DNA of 64,000 bases from Rhodospirillales bacterium (lineage in GTDB: Bacteria; Pseudomonadota; Alphaproteobacteria; Rhodospirillales; Shumkoniaceae): assembly GCA_014859895.1 (NCBI GenBank), contig JACZKS010000166.1, forward strand, positions 1-64,000. Reading direction: 5' to 3'. The position numbers were made by a program, and so were the translations under genes. This document shows, piece by piece, positions 48,264 to 56,253 of this stretch. The notes under the pieces are model-generated. The model saw only the letters and a program-made list of their open reading frames with translations. It did not search any database and was not told where the DNA came from. Every line of letters begins with the position of its first letter. Within the stretch, counting starts at the first letter, position 1.

Positions 48264-48986
48264 CTAACGCCGCCCGTATTCGGGCTTGAACGTGGTGAAG
48301 TCGACCAGCGTACCCAGCATCTGCAGGTAGGCCACGACGGCGTCCATCTCGGTGACGCGGGCGGGATTGCCGTCGAAATCGCCGAGCACCGCCTTGGCAT
48401 AGCGTCCCTGCAACCCCTCGACGTCGCCAGTGGTGCCGCGGGCCTGGGCCGCCAGGTCGGCCCTGGCGTTGGCGATCTGGTCGTCGGTATAGGGGACGCC
48501 GACCGTTCGCAGCGTCTCCATGTGCTGGGCGATGTCGGCGGCCTGGAGCTCTTTCTTGGCCAGGAAGGGATAGCCCGGCATCACCGATTCCGGCACCAGG
48601 CCGCGCGGCGCCATCAGGTGCTGGACGTGCCATTCGTTGGAATACTTGCCGCCGACCCGGGCGAGGTCGGGGCCGGTGCGCTTGGAGCCCCACTGGAAGG
48701 GATGGTCGTACATGCTTTCGGCGGCCAGGCTGTAGTGGCCGTAGCGTTCCACCTCGTCGCGGAAGGGGCGGATCTGCTGGCTGTGGCACAGATAGCATCC
48801 CTCGCGGACGTAGATGTTGCGCCCGGCCAATTCCAGCGGCGAATAGGGACGCATGCCGTCGACCTTCTCGATGGTCACCTCCATGGTGTAGAGGGGAACC
48901 AGCTGCACCAAGCCGCCGATCGACACCGTGATCAGGATGGCGATGGCCAGGATGACGACGTTGCGCTCGAACATCTTGTGGTTCAT
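48264..48986 (-). CDS. ccoO: cbb3 oxidase monoheme subunit CcoO
   Basis: A 240-residue membrane-anchored cytochrome c. The N-terminal anchor is [19 protein letters not shown]; the heme motif CYLCH lies in [19 protein letters not shown]. The distal ligand region is [15 protein letters not shown]. The frame continues upstream into ccoN, so the start is the ATG at 48986 (MNHKMFERN), 11 bp after the ccoN stop. Confidence 0.98.
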   Translation of the reverse strand: MNHKMFERNVVILAIAILITVSIGGLVQLVPLYTMEVTIEKVDGMRPYSPLELAGRNIYVREGCYLCHSQQIRPFRDEVERYGHYSLAAESMYDHPFQWGSKRTGPDLARVGGKYSNEWHVQHLMAPRGLVPESVMPGYPFLAKKELQAADIAQHMETLRTVGVPYTDDQIANARADLAAQARGTTGDVEGLQGRYAKAVLGDFDGNPARVTEMDAVVAYLQMLGTLVDFTTFKPEYGRR

Positions 48987-48997
48987 GGCCCCCTCCC

Positions 48998-50485
48998 TTA
49001 CTCGGCCGCCGCCGGGAGGATGCCTGGGGCGCCGGGTACTTCGCCGAAGGCGGCCTCCTTGCGAAGCTTGCCCTGGGCGGTGCGCCACAGATTGTAGACC
49101 ATGATCAGCGAGCCCAGCAGGAATAGGATGCCGCCGAAGGCGCGGATCACGTAGTAGGGGTGCATGGCGTCGACCGTTTCGAGGAAGGAATACTGCAGGA
49201 AGCCCAGGTGGTCGTAGGAGCGCCACATCAGCCCCTGCATGATGCCCGAGATCCACATGGCCGAGATGTAGACGACGATGCCGACGGTGCAGATCCAGAA
49301 GTGATAGGAGACCAGCTGCAGGCTGTAGAGCCGCGTGCGGTTCCACAGGCGCGGCGTCAGGAAGTAAAGGGCGCCGAAACTGACGAAGGCGACCCAGCCC
49401 AGGGCGCCGGAATGGACGTGGCCGATGGTCCAGTCGGTGTAGTGGCTTAGGGAATTCACCGCCTTGATCGACATCAGCGGCCCCTCGAAGGTGCTCATGC
49501 CGTAGAAGCCGACCGACACCACCAGGAAGCGCAGCACCGGATCGGTGCGCAGCTTATGCCAAGCCCCCGACAGCGTCATGATGCCGTTGATCATGCCGCC
49601 CCAGGACGGCATCCACAGCATCACCGAGAAGGTCATGCCCAGGGTCTGCGCCCAGTCGGGCAGCGACGTGTAGTGCAGGTGGTGCGGCCCGGCCCAGATG
49701 TAGAGGAAGATCAGGGCCCAGAAATGGATGATGGACAGCCGATACGAATAGACCGGGCGTTCCGCCTGCTTGGGGATGAAGTAGTACATGAGGCCCAGGA
49801 AGCCGGCGGTCAGGAAGAAGCCGACCGCGTTGTGGCCGTACCACCACTGGGTCATGGCGTCCTGCACGCCGGCCCAGACGATGTAGCTCTTGGCCCCTGT
49901 CCACGACACCGGTACCGCCAGGTTGTTGACGATGTGCAGCATGGCGATGGTCAGGATGAACGCCAGGTAGAACCAGTTGGAGACGTAAATGTGCGGCTCG
50001 CGGCGCTTCAAAAGCGTGCCGGCGAAGGCCACCAGATAGGCGACCCAGACGATGGTGAGCCACAGGTCGACGTACCACTCCGGCTCTGCGTATTCCTTGC
50101 TCTGGGTTATGCCCAGCAGATAGCCCGAAGCGGCCAGCACGATGAACATCTGGTAGCCCCAGAACACGAAATTGGCGAGGTCACGGCCGCCGAACAGGTT
50201 GGCCCGGCAGGTGCGCTGCACCGAATAGAAGGAGGTGCCGATCAGCACGTTGCCGCCGAAGGCGAAGATGACCGCCGAGGTATGGACCGGCCGCAGGCGC
50301 CCGAAGGTGAACCATTCGAGCGGCGGGTTGAGGAAGGGATAGGCCAACTGAAGGGCGATGATCACCCCCATCAGCAGGCCGACGATCGCCCAGAAGGTGG
50401 AAGCGATCACGAATTTGCGGATGACGTCATCCTCGTAGGACACGACGTCGGCCTGGACGGCAACGCCCGCGCTCGCTGGACTCAT
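48998..50485 (-). CDS. ccoN: cbb3 cytochrome c oxidase catalytic subunit CcoN
   Basis: A 495-residue, 12-helix heme-copper oxidase subunit with high oxygen affinity. Metal ligands are visible: His in [16 protein letters not shown] (low-spin heme), [13 protein letters not shown] (CuB His), [15 protein letters not shown] (CuB His pair) and [15 protein letters not shown] (heme ligands), plus the cbb3-specific catalytic Tyr region after the His pair. It is the first gene of ccoNOQP, and the assembly genes follow on the same strand, so the whole eight-gene block may be co-expressed. Confidence 0.98.
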   Translation of the reverse strand: MSPASAGVAVQADVVSYEDDVIRKFVIASTFWAIVGLLMGVIIALQLAYPFLNPPLEWFTFGRLRPVHTSAVIFAFGGNVLIGTSFYSVQRTCRANLFGGRDLANFVFWGYQMFIVLAASGYLLGITQSKEYAEPEWYVDLWLTIVWVAYLVAFAGTLLKRREPHIYVSNWFYLAFILTIAMLHIVNNLAVPVSWTGAKSYIVWAGVQDAMTQWWYGHNAVGFFLTAGFLGLMYYFIPKQAERPVYSYRLSIIHFWALIFLYIWAGPHHLHYTSLPDWAQTLGMTFSVMLWMPSWGGMINGIMTLSGAWHKLRTDPVLRFLVVSVGFYGMSTFEGPLMSIKAVNSLSHYTDWTIGHVHSGALGWVAFVSFGALYFLTPRLWNRTRLYSLQLVSYHFWICTVGIVVYISAMWISGIMQGLMWRSYDHLGFLQYSFLETVDAMHPYYVIRAFGGILFLLGSLIMVYNLWRTAQGKLRKEAAFGEVPGAPGILPAAAE

Positions 50486-50747
50486 CTCCCGGTCCCCCCT
50501 CGCTCAAGAAGGCTTCACACGCACCGGCGGCGCCCTTTCCGAAGAGGAATGGCCCAAGGGAATCGGTTCAGAAGTCCGTAGAGGGTGTCGACGTTTCCCG
50601 GTACGGTTCTCCGGTCCCTCGATGCCTGACCGGTTAGTTTGTTAATTCCAGTTCTTAGCAGACATCGTAGAGCCGTTCAAACAAATTTAACCGCATTGAA
50701 AATGCGGGTATCACTGCACGCCCATAGGGCAAAACCGGCCGGACCCT
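50486..50747 (-). promoter_or_regulatory. upstream region of ccoNOQP, no clear FNR/FixK box
   Basis: This 262-bp stretch should contain the ccoN promoter. A minus-strand match TTGAAC with TAAGAA 17 bases later lies near 50680-50650. I looked for TTGAT-N4-ATCAA or TTGAC-N4-GTCAA and found none. There is a TTCAA...TTGAA pair at about 50676-50700, too far apart for an FNR dimer. Confidence 0.4.
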
Positions 50748-50968
50748 TCACGGGAGTCTGACCGTTTTCGCCAGATAGTCGATGACGGCGCGCACACGGG
50801 CCGGCAGATGGCCCCCCCGGGCCGACGAAGACGGCGTGAACTTCCTCGACGTCTCCGGGATTGAGGTCTTCGAGCGCGTGTTGCAGGCGGCCTGCGGCGA
50901 TGTCGGCTCCGATATGGAAGAGGGCGAGCCGGGCCAGTCCGACACCGGCCAGGGCGAGCCTGGCAGGT
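50748..50968 (-). pseudogene. C-terminal remnant of a LysR-type regulator, frameshifted
   Basis: The last 22 codons read GGHLPARVRAVIDYLAKTV and end in RLP-stop, the normal end of a LysR effector domain. Directly upstream, in another frame, the sequence reads LAGVGLARLALFHIGADIAA, then GRLQHALEDLNPGD and VEEVHAVFVG, which is the preceding part of the same domain. The two frames meet at a run of seven C (plus strand, about 50813-50819), so one base gained or lost there explains the break. The rest of the gene, including the HTH, is missing. Confidence 0.75.
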
Positions 50969-50977
50969 CGACGCCGA

Positions 50978-51526
50978 TTAGCCCGAGGGCGTGCCGGTCA
51001 ATTCCTCAACGAGATGGTTGGCGAATGTATCGTAGAGCCAACTCATCCTGGCTTCGTTGCGTCCTCCCCCGAAGCCCCCCAAGGCGTAGGAGGCAGAGAC
51101 GCTGAACCGTTGCAGTACGACGCCAGAGGGCGAGCGCACGACTACGTCGCCGTTGATGTGGTCGTCGCCAGCCATAAACCCAAACATGATGGCATTGAAA
51201 GTTGACCGCGTGCGGACACTTGTGACAGTGATCTCGACGATGGGCAGCGACGGGTCTTTGTCGCGAGTGAGTTCATTTTTGGCTTCGAGCGCCTGACGTA
51301 CCACCGCGAGCAGGGCCTCCTGCTTGAAGGTGGTACTGCTGGCGGCCGCGCTTCGGGCCTCGGGAGCCAAGGCAATGGTCACTTCTCCGGCCTGTTGCGC
51401 CCCGATGAGGGCGGGCTGCAACGAGGCCATATCCGATGGGCGCGTAACCCCGCTCGCACAGGCCGAAACAAGCAACAGCACTGCCGGTAAGGCCGCAACC
51501 ATGGCCTTACGGAAAATCATCCGCAT
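50978..51526 (-). CDS. DUF4410-like lipoprotein
   Basis: A 182-residue lipoprotein. The signal peptide (MIFRKAMVAALPAVLLLVSAC) ends in a lipobox with Cys23. The mature part, with LIGAQQAGEVTIAL, FKQEALLAVVRQALEAKNEL, VEITVTSVRTRSTFNAIMFGFMAGDDHINGDVVV and YDTFANHLVEEL, matches the DUF4410 group of small outer-membrane lipoproteins of unknown function. The start at 51526 follows a G-rich ribosome site; an upstream TTG is less likely. It is the last chromosomal gene before the island. Confidence 0.8.
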   Translation of the reverse strand: MRMIFRKAMVAALPAVLLLVSACASGVTRPSDMASLQPALIGAQQAGEVTIALAPEARSAAASSTTFKQEALLAVVRQALEAKNELTRDKDPSLPIVEITVTSVRTRSTFNAIMFGFMAGDDHINGDVVVRSPSGVVLQRFSVSASYALGGFGGGRNEARMSWLYDTFANHLVEELTGTPSG

Positions 51527-51687
51527 GATTGATCCCCCCCTTTGAAGCCCTCCTCGTTGGGAAGGCGGTGCCAAATTCTATGCGCGCGAGACGGCGGTTG
51601 CAATACAGCGCACTGCTACACCCATCGGCAGCCACAAGGAAGCACGCCCAATGGAGGCAAGGGGGAATGTGAGCGGGGGGAAAGGCT

Positions 51688-51732
51688 TGGCGTCCCCGGC
51701 GAGATTCGAACTCACGACCTACGGATTAGGAA
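51688..51732 (-). repeat. attachment site copy at distal end (partial tRNA-Arg)
   Basis: This 45-bp sequence is identical to the 3' half of tRNA-Arg(CCT), from the CCA end through the T-arm to the anticodon loop. After 51732 the match stops within the anticodon stem, so this copy cannot form a tRNA. It is the att duplication made by integration. Confidence 0.95.
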
Positions 51733-51815
51733 CGCAATTACTACTTATAATGTGTTGATTTTACACGTTTTATAAAATGTTTTGAAAATGTGCATTTTCT
51801 GTGTTTGGCAGGGTT

Positions 51816-52526
51816 TCAAATTTCAGTCTTGTCCAACCGATCCAAAACGGCCGCAAATTCGCCCGACACTTTTTTTATCCGCTCTCCGGAAATCGCAATT
51901 TGTCCCAACGGGTCCAGGCCTTCCCAAAAACCGATCTTACATCCCGCCTTTCCGGGAAGTTTCGGATGGGGATTTTTAAGTAGTTTGATGATCTCGGGCG
52001 GCTCCTCAAGATACCATTGCCCTAACTCGGTATCGTATCCGCCTGATTGCTGATATTTGCCATCAACAAGGGTCGCGTTGCTGATTAGAAAATCGGCGAG
52101 CTTCCTGGCCTTCTCGTAGTGGGTTTTCATGCTCGAATAGCGGGGCGTGACAATTTCGATGATCTCTCCGTCTCCGCTGCCTTTTCGAGCTTCCATGACA
52201 CCCAAGATGTCCTGCACTTCGGGGACTGCTTTTGCGAAGGTTTGGCCGGAGTACGGCGTGACCGTAATGGTCTCGTCTTCATAGCCTTCCACTGTCACCG
52301 CGACAAAATGGGTAAGGGCGTATTCCTCGATCGATCCATGTTTGATCGTGAAACCCTCGCGGTGTTCCGTTTCCCAAAACTCCCCCCAAACGGAAAACCC
52401 GCATTGACCGAAATCCCTCAGCCACTCCTCGCCGCGCGCCTTCCGGGCTTCATTCTCGGCAGTCGCAAGGCTATGGATTTTCTTCAGCGCTTCGAATAGG
52501 TCACTGGCGGTTTTAATCTCGGACAT
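51816..52526 (-). CDS. hypothetical island protein
   Basis: A 236-residue soluble protein that I do not recognise. The N-terminus (MSEIKTASDLFEALKKIHSLA) is helical and charged. A central part with ALTHFVAVTVEGYEDETITVTPYSGQ looks like a beta sheet, and a Pro-rich end has LEEPPEIIKLLKNPHP. No membrane segments or catalytic motifs are evident. It is the gene nearest the distal att site, 82 bp downstream of the DUF6641-like gene on the same strand, with a hairpin between them. Confidence 0.7.
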   Translation of the reverse strand: MSEIKTASDLFEALKKIHSLATAENEARKARGEEWLRDFGQCGFSVWGEFWETEHREGFTIKHGSIEEYALTHFVAVTVEGYEDETITVTPYSGQTFAKAVPEVQDILGVMEARKGSGDGEIIEIVTPRYSSMKTHYEKARKLADFLISNATLVDGKYQQSGGYDTELGQWYLEEPPEIIKLLKNPHPKLPGKAGCKIGFWEGLDPLGQIAISGERIKKVSGEFAAVLDRLDKTEI

Positions 52527-52572
52527 TGTATGCCTTTTTTTCCCAATGGCGGCGGTTCGGCTCGCTCACAAT

Positions 52573-52598
52573 GAAGCGCCGCGATGATGCGGCGCTTC
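52573..52598 (-). terminator. hairpin between two island genes
   Basis: A perfect 10-bp stem GAAGCGCCGC / GCGGCGCTTC with a six-base loop lies 10 bp after the stop of the 52609 gene. No T-run follows, so it may attenuate or protect the transcript rather than end it. Confidence 0.5.
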
Positions 52599-52608
52599 TG
52601 TTGAAAAG

Positions 52609-53040
52609 TCACGATTTCTTGCGACGGATGATCGCAGCGTCGATGGCCTTGTCGAGCTCCCCGGCCATCACGGCCTGTGTCACCGTGTCGATGATCTCCG
52701 GCAGCTTTTCCGGCGCCTCGACCTCGATTGCCTTCTTGTCCTTGCCGAGGTCCAGCGCCTTGTTGCAGTAGCGGACTTCGAAAAAGCAGGTGCCGTCCTT
52801 GTCCGTCCAAAACCACGGGCGAACTCGCTTCGTTTTCTCGACCTGCATCCGCTCGCCGGTTTCTGCGTTCGTTTCGAAAATTTTCCGGGTGAAACGGAAG
52901 GGTTGGCCGGAGGAGATCGCGGCCGCCAGTTCGCGCTGTTCCTTCAGTCGATTGGCAAGGGCTTCACGGCGCCCCAAAACGGGATCGTAGGTGGCGTGGC
53001 GTTTGGAATTCGTCAGCTTGAGGTTTGCGAGAATGGTCAT
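52609..53040 (-). CDS. DUF6641-like island protein
   Basis: A 143-residue protein beginning MTILANLKLTNSKRHATYDPV, with RREALANRLKEQRELAAAI, then KTKRVRPWFWTDKDGTCFFEVRYCNKALDLGKDKKAIEV and a helical end. This layout, a short N-terminal strand, an RR-x-L-x-x-R/K-L helix and a W-W/F-x-x-x-x-G-x-x-x-x-x-V-R-Y core, resembles the DUF6641 family, found mainly on proteobacterial mobile elements; function unknown. The longer frame to 53184 is rejected because GGAG sits just before the ATG at 53040. Confidence 0.65.
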   Translation of the reverse strand: MTILANLKLTNSKRHATYDPVLGRREALANRLKEQRELAAAISSGQPFRFTRKIFETNAETGERMQVEKTKRVRPWFWTDKDGTCFFEVRYCNKALDLGKDKKAIEVEAPEKLPEIIDTVTQAVMAGELDKAIDAAIIRRKKS

Positions 53041-53135
53041 TTTCGGCTCCGTTGTTCCGTGTATGTTCCAACAACTATAAAGCCGGTTAGGTCGTCCGCA
53101 AGGAAAGACCTGCCAGATTGCTGGCGGTCGTGAGC

Positions 53136-53150
53136 GTCGTTTTACACGAC
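53136..53150. repeat. island palindrome copy 1 (GTCGT-TTTAC-ACGAC)
   Basis: A five-base inverted repeat around a five-base spacer, the first of seven copies in the island. Confidence 0.85.
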
Positions 53151-53234
53151 ACCCGCTGTATGGGTTTTCGGGAAAAGATGCCATGGCCGCAATCTGGCGC
53201 GTGCCGGTTAGCTGTCTCGGGCTGGCTGCTAAAA

Positions 53235-53271
53235 CGGTAGCGTCGTTTTACACGACGCTTGTCGGGGCTTC
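53235..53271 (+). repeat. 37-bp direct repeat, left copy, containing island palindrome 2
   Basis: Identical over 37 bases to 54384-54420; the palindrome is at 53242-53256. It begins CGGTAGCGTCG and ends TGTCGGGGCTTC. The two copies flank the lipoprotein hydrolase gene in the same orientation. Confidence 0.9.
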
Positions 53272-53468
53272 GCTGCGCGGTTCGCAGCTACGCGGACCAA
53301 ATTGCGGGGCCGTCCATTCTATGCATCAAGGCCGAAACACAGCCATTGGGCCCTTGATGCCAAGACGAAATTGTGTGTCAATACACGCACTTATTGCATT
53401 GTTGCGCAAAATACCCTGAACACCGCAATCTGAATATCTAACAATAAGATCTCATCACGGAGGAAAGC

Positions 53469-54287
53469 ATGAAAGCAGTTGTAGCTTTGTTGGCTGGGAC
53501 GGTGGCTATCGCTGGCCTTAGCGGTTGTCAAACTACGGATTTGTGGCACGCCGACGACGCCCGATACAAGTTTGTCTCAACGAGTGGAGGTGACGTCGAG
53601 TATTTCCAGGTGAAGGGAACGGGCGATGTCGGGATCATCGTCATTCACGGTGATGTGGCGACCCTGGCGGATACCGTGAACATCATCCGTGGCAGTTTCC
53701 GCGACGTAGCCGAGCGCTTAAACAAAGAGTTGGGCGCCACCGTCTACGCGATTGCGCGCCCAGGCAACGGGCGGACTGTCGGCGGCACATTTGGCTTCCA
53801 GAGCACATATACCGAATACGGACTTGGCCGCGTTATCGAAGCGATCGAGGGGATTTCAAAAATCGACGGTCACAAGAAATTTGATATCGTCGGCTTCTCG
53901 GCGGGTGGGGCGACGGCTCTGATGGTCGCCCTCAAGCGTCCCGATCTCGTTCGCAAAGTGGTGACCTACGGAGGCGAAACGGATCCCTTGCGTTCGAAGG
54001 CGGAGAGGAGAAACCACCCGAAGCAATTCAGTTCATCCGATTTCCCGATCTATCCGCAAAAACTCATGGAGGAAATTCCGGTCTCGCAAACCGTTGACTA
54101 TCGCCTCTTGTTCGGGACAGAGGACGAGAATGTTCCCTTCAAAATTGGCAAGGAATTTGCCGACGCCATGAAGGCCAAGGGCTTCAAGGTCACGTTCAAG
54201 GCCATTGAAGGCACCACCCACTATGACTTCATGCCGAGGAATGGCGACAAGGTTCAAGCCGAGATCCGTGCGCAATTGACGAACTAA
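53469..54287 (+). CDS. lipoprotein alpha/beta hydrolase
   Basis: A 272-residue exported lipoprotein: signal peptide MKAVVALLAGTVAIAGLSGC with lipidated Cys20. The alpha/beta-hydrolase fold shows IIVIHGD (oxyanion region), the nucleophile elbow GFSAGG with Ser144, an acid near Asp219 in LFGTEDENV and the catalytic His251 in GTTHYDF, so the triad appears complete. The substrate is unknown; an esterase or thioesterase is possible. It is flanked by two identical 37-bp repeats, which suggests it entered or moves as a unit. AGGAGG lies before the ATG. Confidence 0.88.
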   Translation: MKAVVALLAGTVAIAGLSGCQTTDLWHADDARYKFVSTSGGDVEYFQVKGTGDVGIIVIHGDVATLADTVNIIRGSFRDVAERLNKELGATVYAIARPGNGRTVGGTFGFQSTYTEYGLGRVIEAIEGISKIDGHKKFDIVGFSAGGATALMVALKRPDLVRKVVTYGGETDPLRSKAERRNHPKQFSSSDFPIYPQKLMEEIPVSQTVDYRLLFGTEDENVPFKIGKEFADAMKAKGFKVTFKAIEGTTHYDFMPRNGDKVQAEIRAQLTN

Positions 54288-54294
54288 GCGTTCA

Positions 54295-54343
54295 TTGGGG
54301 CGTGGCTGTGTGTTGTCTTTTGAAATACCCGGCCACGCCCCAA
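54295..54343 (+). terminator. hairpin after the hydrolase gene
   Basis: A perfect 12-bp stem TTGGGGCGTGGC / GCCACGCCCCAA encloses a 25-base loop, 7 bp after the stop. No T-run follows the stem. It may terminate or stabilise the hydrolase mRNA. Confidence 0.5.
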
Positions 54344-54383
54344 CGACGCCCGCATGTGCGTCAAAGCCGGTCTTCAGCTAACG

Positions 54384-54420
54384 CGGTAGCGTCGTTTTAC
54401 ACGACGCTTGTCGGGGCTTC
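54384..54420 (+). repeat. 37-bp direct repeat, right copy, containing island palindrome 3
   Basis: Identical to 53235-53271. The palindrome GTCGT-TTTAC-ACGAC lies at 54391-54405. Flanking bases diverge at once on both sides. Confidence 0.9.
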
Positions 54421-54434
54421 AAATTGCCCCATCC

Positions 54435-54800
54435 CTATGCGGACTGCCCTTCGCCGGATAACTCCGGGTCCGTCCTAAATTGCGCCCTGTAGGGGGGGCG
54501 GATGGATCGGCTCTCCAAAGCGCGGCTGTTGAATTCCGTCCATACCCGAGCCACCACCGGACAGAGATGATCGGCTCGTTCGCGAAGAAAGCCGTGATGG
54601 CTGTCTCGATAGAAGTCGTGCCGCTGCTTCAAATTGGCGGCGAGGTGGCCCAATGCGTCAACGCTGGGCTTGCGGCCGGTTGCTCGGATCATGCTGTAAT
54701 ACCGGGACGACTTGTTCAGCCAGATCTCCGAGAAATCGCAGTGGTTATCCACCAAATCCAATTTCCATAGTGTTGCGTATGTTTCCTGCAAAATGTCCAA
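54435..54800 (-). CDS. DUF6626-like island protein
   Basis: A 121-residue protein. The first half (DILQETYATLWKLDLVDNHCDFSEIWLNKSSRYYSMIRATGRKPS) followed by ALGHLAANLKQRHD looks like a helix-turn-helix: helix, W-L-x-K-S-x-R-Y-Y recognition helix, then R-K-P-S. This matches the DUF6626 pattern of small HTH-like proteins on alphaproteobacterial elements. It starts with TTG at 54800, with GGGAGG seven bases before it. It is divergent from a small gene at 54872 across a perfect inverted repeat, which it might bind; that is inference. Confidence 0.62.
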   Translation of the reverse strand: MDILQETYATLWKLDLVDNHCDFSEIWLNKSSRYYSMIRATGRKPSVDALGHLAANLKQRHDFYRDSHHGFLRERADHLCPVVARVWTEFNSRALESRSIRPPYRAQFRTDPELSGEGQSA

Positions 54801-54821
54801 GTGCGGCCCTCCCTGTTCGCT

Positions 54822-54846
54822 ATAAATAGTCGTGCTAACTATTTAT
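54822..54846. promoter_or_regulatory. perfect 9-bp inverted repeat between divergent small genes
   Basis: ATAAATAGT, seven bases, ACTATTTAT. The arms also supply -10-like words on both strands (TATAAAT and GATAAAT). Lying 21 bp from one start and 25 bp from the other, it could be a shared operator. Confidence 0.6.
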
Positions 54847-54871
54847 CCCGGTGCTTTTCAAGGAGATCGCC

Positions 54872-55048
54872 ATGAACCACACGCCTTATTCGGAGATGAC
54901 TTTAGACGAAATTTTATTGCTTGACGATAACAGCCGCATTTTCCCGCTGTTATCCAATCAACAACAGGACGATATAATCGCTCGGCTTATAAATCCAACC
55001 AGCCATAACCGTTCATTCGGCTTCGATGGCTTCAATCATTCACGATAG
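54872..55048 (+). CDS. small acidic island protein (58 aa)
   Basis: The ATG at 54872 follows AAGGAG at seven bases. The product starts MNHTPYSEMTLDEILLLDDN and is acidic with a helical middle (NQQQDDIIARLI). I do not recognise it. The strong ribosome site and its place beside an inverted-repeat promoter argue that it is real. Confidence 0.55.
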   Translation: MNHTPYSEMTLDEILLLDDNSRIFPLLSNQQQDDIIARLINPTSHNRSFGFDGFNHSR

Positions 55049-55059
55049 TTATAACGTCT

Positions 55060-55630
55060 TTCCTACGGAAAGCCGTATTGCTTGCGCTTTCCATCCCGTT
55101 TCTCGCTTCGCTACGAAACAGGATGAAAGCTTATCAATAATGTTTTTGAATTATTTTCTTCTAAAAAAAGCATTACGCAGGCTTGAAGGTTTTTACCCCC
55201 CGGAAACAAGGGCAGCAAAATCACAGGTCTCCCCGCGATGCTGCCCCTGTTTCCAGGAGGTGAATACCCGACATTACGCCGCCGTCAGGTTTGCCTTTTT
55301 GGCTCTCTGTCTTGGAACGGGAAAGCGGTGAGCAGCGTGCTAATTCTCCGCGCTTCTATCCCTGAGCCTCATCCACCAGACCGTTTCCGGTCTCACGCGG
55401 TTATGGGCTTTCGCCCAAGCGTCAAAACGGGCAGGCATCTCCGTTTTGACCGGAAGGCACCTCCACAGGTGCTCATCCGTTCTTTTTCCTCGTTCAGCCG
55501 GATCAAAACCGGCCTGGGCTGCGGTTGGAACTACTTACTTCATCCCCTCTTTGTTTATCGAGGCAGTTACCCGCTTGTCAGTCGCCCTATGATGTGTTCC
55601 CGACAAATGTATTTAGCTAACCGGTTAGCA
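55060..55630. ncRNA. hairpin-dense non-coding region, candidate structured RNA
   Basis: No credible gene spans these 570 bp, which lie between the ends of two convergent genes. Inverted repeats follow one another: 55086-55130 (imperfect 16-bp stem), 55202-55254 (16 bp, one mismatch), 55378-55393 (AGACCG-TTTC-CGGTCT), 55404-55417 (TGGGC-TTTC-GCCCA), 55421-55450 (perfect 10 bp), 55451-55479 (GCACCT-CCAC-AGGTGC inside CGGA/TCCG), 55497-55513 (GCCGG/CCGGC) and a 14-bp palindrome at 55616-55629. Two loops are the same TTTC. This could be a large structured RNA or a folded single-strand DNA site; the strand is not known. Confidence 0.45.
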
Positions 55631-55665
55631 GCCTTGCGATTATCGGCGGATTTTCGGTGATTTTT

Positions 55666-56058
55666 TTAAGTGCGGAGCTTGGCGGCCTTCATTGCCATCG
55701 CCCGGATGTGCTGGCGCTGCTCGTTATCGAGTTCCGCCGCGTCGATTTTCTGCTCGATCGCCAGCTTGTCGCGTTCCAGTTCCAGCTTAGCCAGGTCAAT
55801 TTCCTGTTGGAATTTCTCGCGGTCGGCATCGATGGCGTCATGCTCGGCTTGGAGGCCGTCATTGCCATACATCAGCTTGAGGAGTGGCGACTTTTTCTCG
55901 CGCTCCAAGCGTCGTGCCTTGCGGATTTTGTTGAGGCGATTGAGGGTGCGAAGGGTTAGCTTGTTTTTTCGGGTATCGGGGAGATGCCGCTGACCCAGCC
56001 TGTCCTTCGTCGGATCGTAGTTGCCCAGTACCTGTTGATCGAATTCGTGCGCTCTCAT
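55666..56058 (-). CDS. hypothetical coiled-coil island protein
   Basis: A 130-residue highly charged protein. The N-terminus reads MRAHEFDQQVLGNYDPTKDR and continues with RHLPDTRKNKLTLRTLNRLNKIRKARR. The second half (about residues 68-128) is a long heptad-like coiled coil rich in Glu, Asp, Lys and Ala. The first half resembles small phage proteins with a DTRxxxLTLxxLxxL motif, but I cannot name a family. It may be a virion- or satellite-associated accessory protein. Confidence 0.6.
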   Translation of the reverse strand: MRAHEFDQQVLGNYDPTKDRLGQRHLPDTRKNKLTLRTLNRLNKIRKARRLEREKKSPLLKLMYGNDGLQAEHDAIDADREKFQQEIDLAKLELERDKLAIEQKIDAAELDNEQRQHIRAMAMKAAKLRT

Positions 56059-56253
56059 AGTCGTATTTAGCTAGGATCTCAGGACGAGCTGACCCCGCGG
56101 AGTGTGCGGCTAAGAAATCAACATCTAAGAAGATTGCCCCCCAGTTTTGGCGAGGTCTGATGCCTGCCCATCTTTCCTCCGTACTCAAAGCCTATTGCCG
56201 GGATGTTCGTTCTGTGGTTGGCTCCCCCAACGAAAGAGCCGGGGGAAACGCGA

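Larger units (their letters stand above)
53041..53468. other. 428-bp divergent intergenic region with two GTCGT palindromes
   Basis: The stretch lies between divergent genes (52609-53040 minus and 53469 plus) and contains the first two copies of the GTCGT-N5-ACGAC palindrome and the first 37-bp repeat. CGGAGGA before 53469 is a strong ribosome site. No other gene was recognised. Confidence 0.6.

Noticed and set aside
51688..51732. A second tRNA-Arg gene
   Set aside because: Only the 3' 45 bases match; the 5' half and the anticodon stem partner are absent, so it is an att remnant.
53136..54420. Integron attC sites
   Set aside because: The 37-bp repeats have a palindrome but lack the GTTRRRY/RYYYAAC core boxes, and no integron integrase is present.
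55238..55660. A 140-codon ORF over the hairpin region
   Set aside because: The composition is not protein-like and it runs through many inverted repeats; no homology pattern was recognised.
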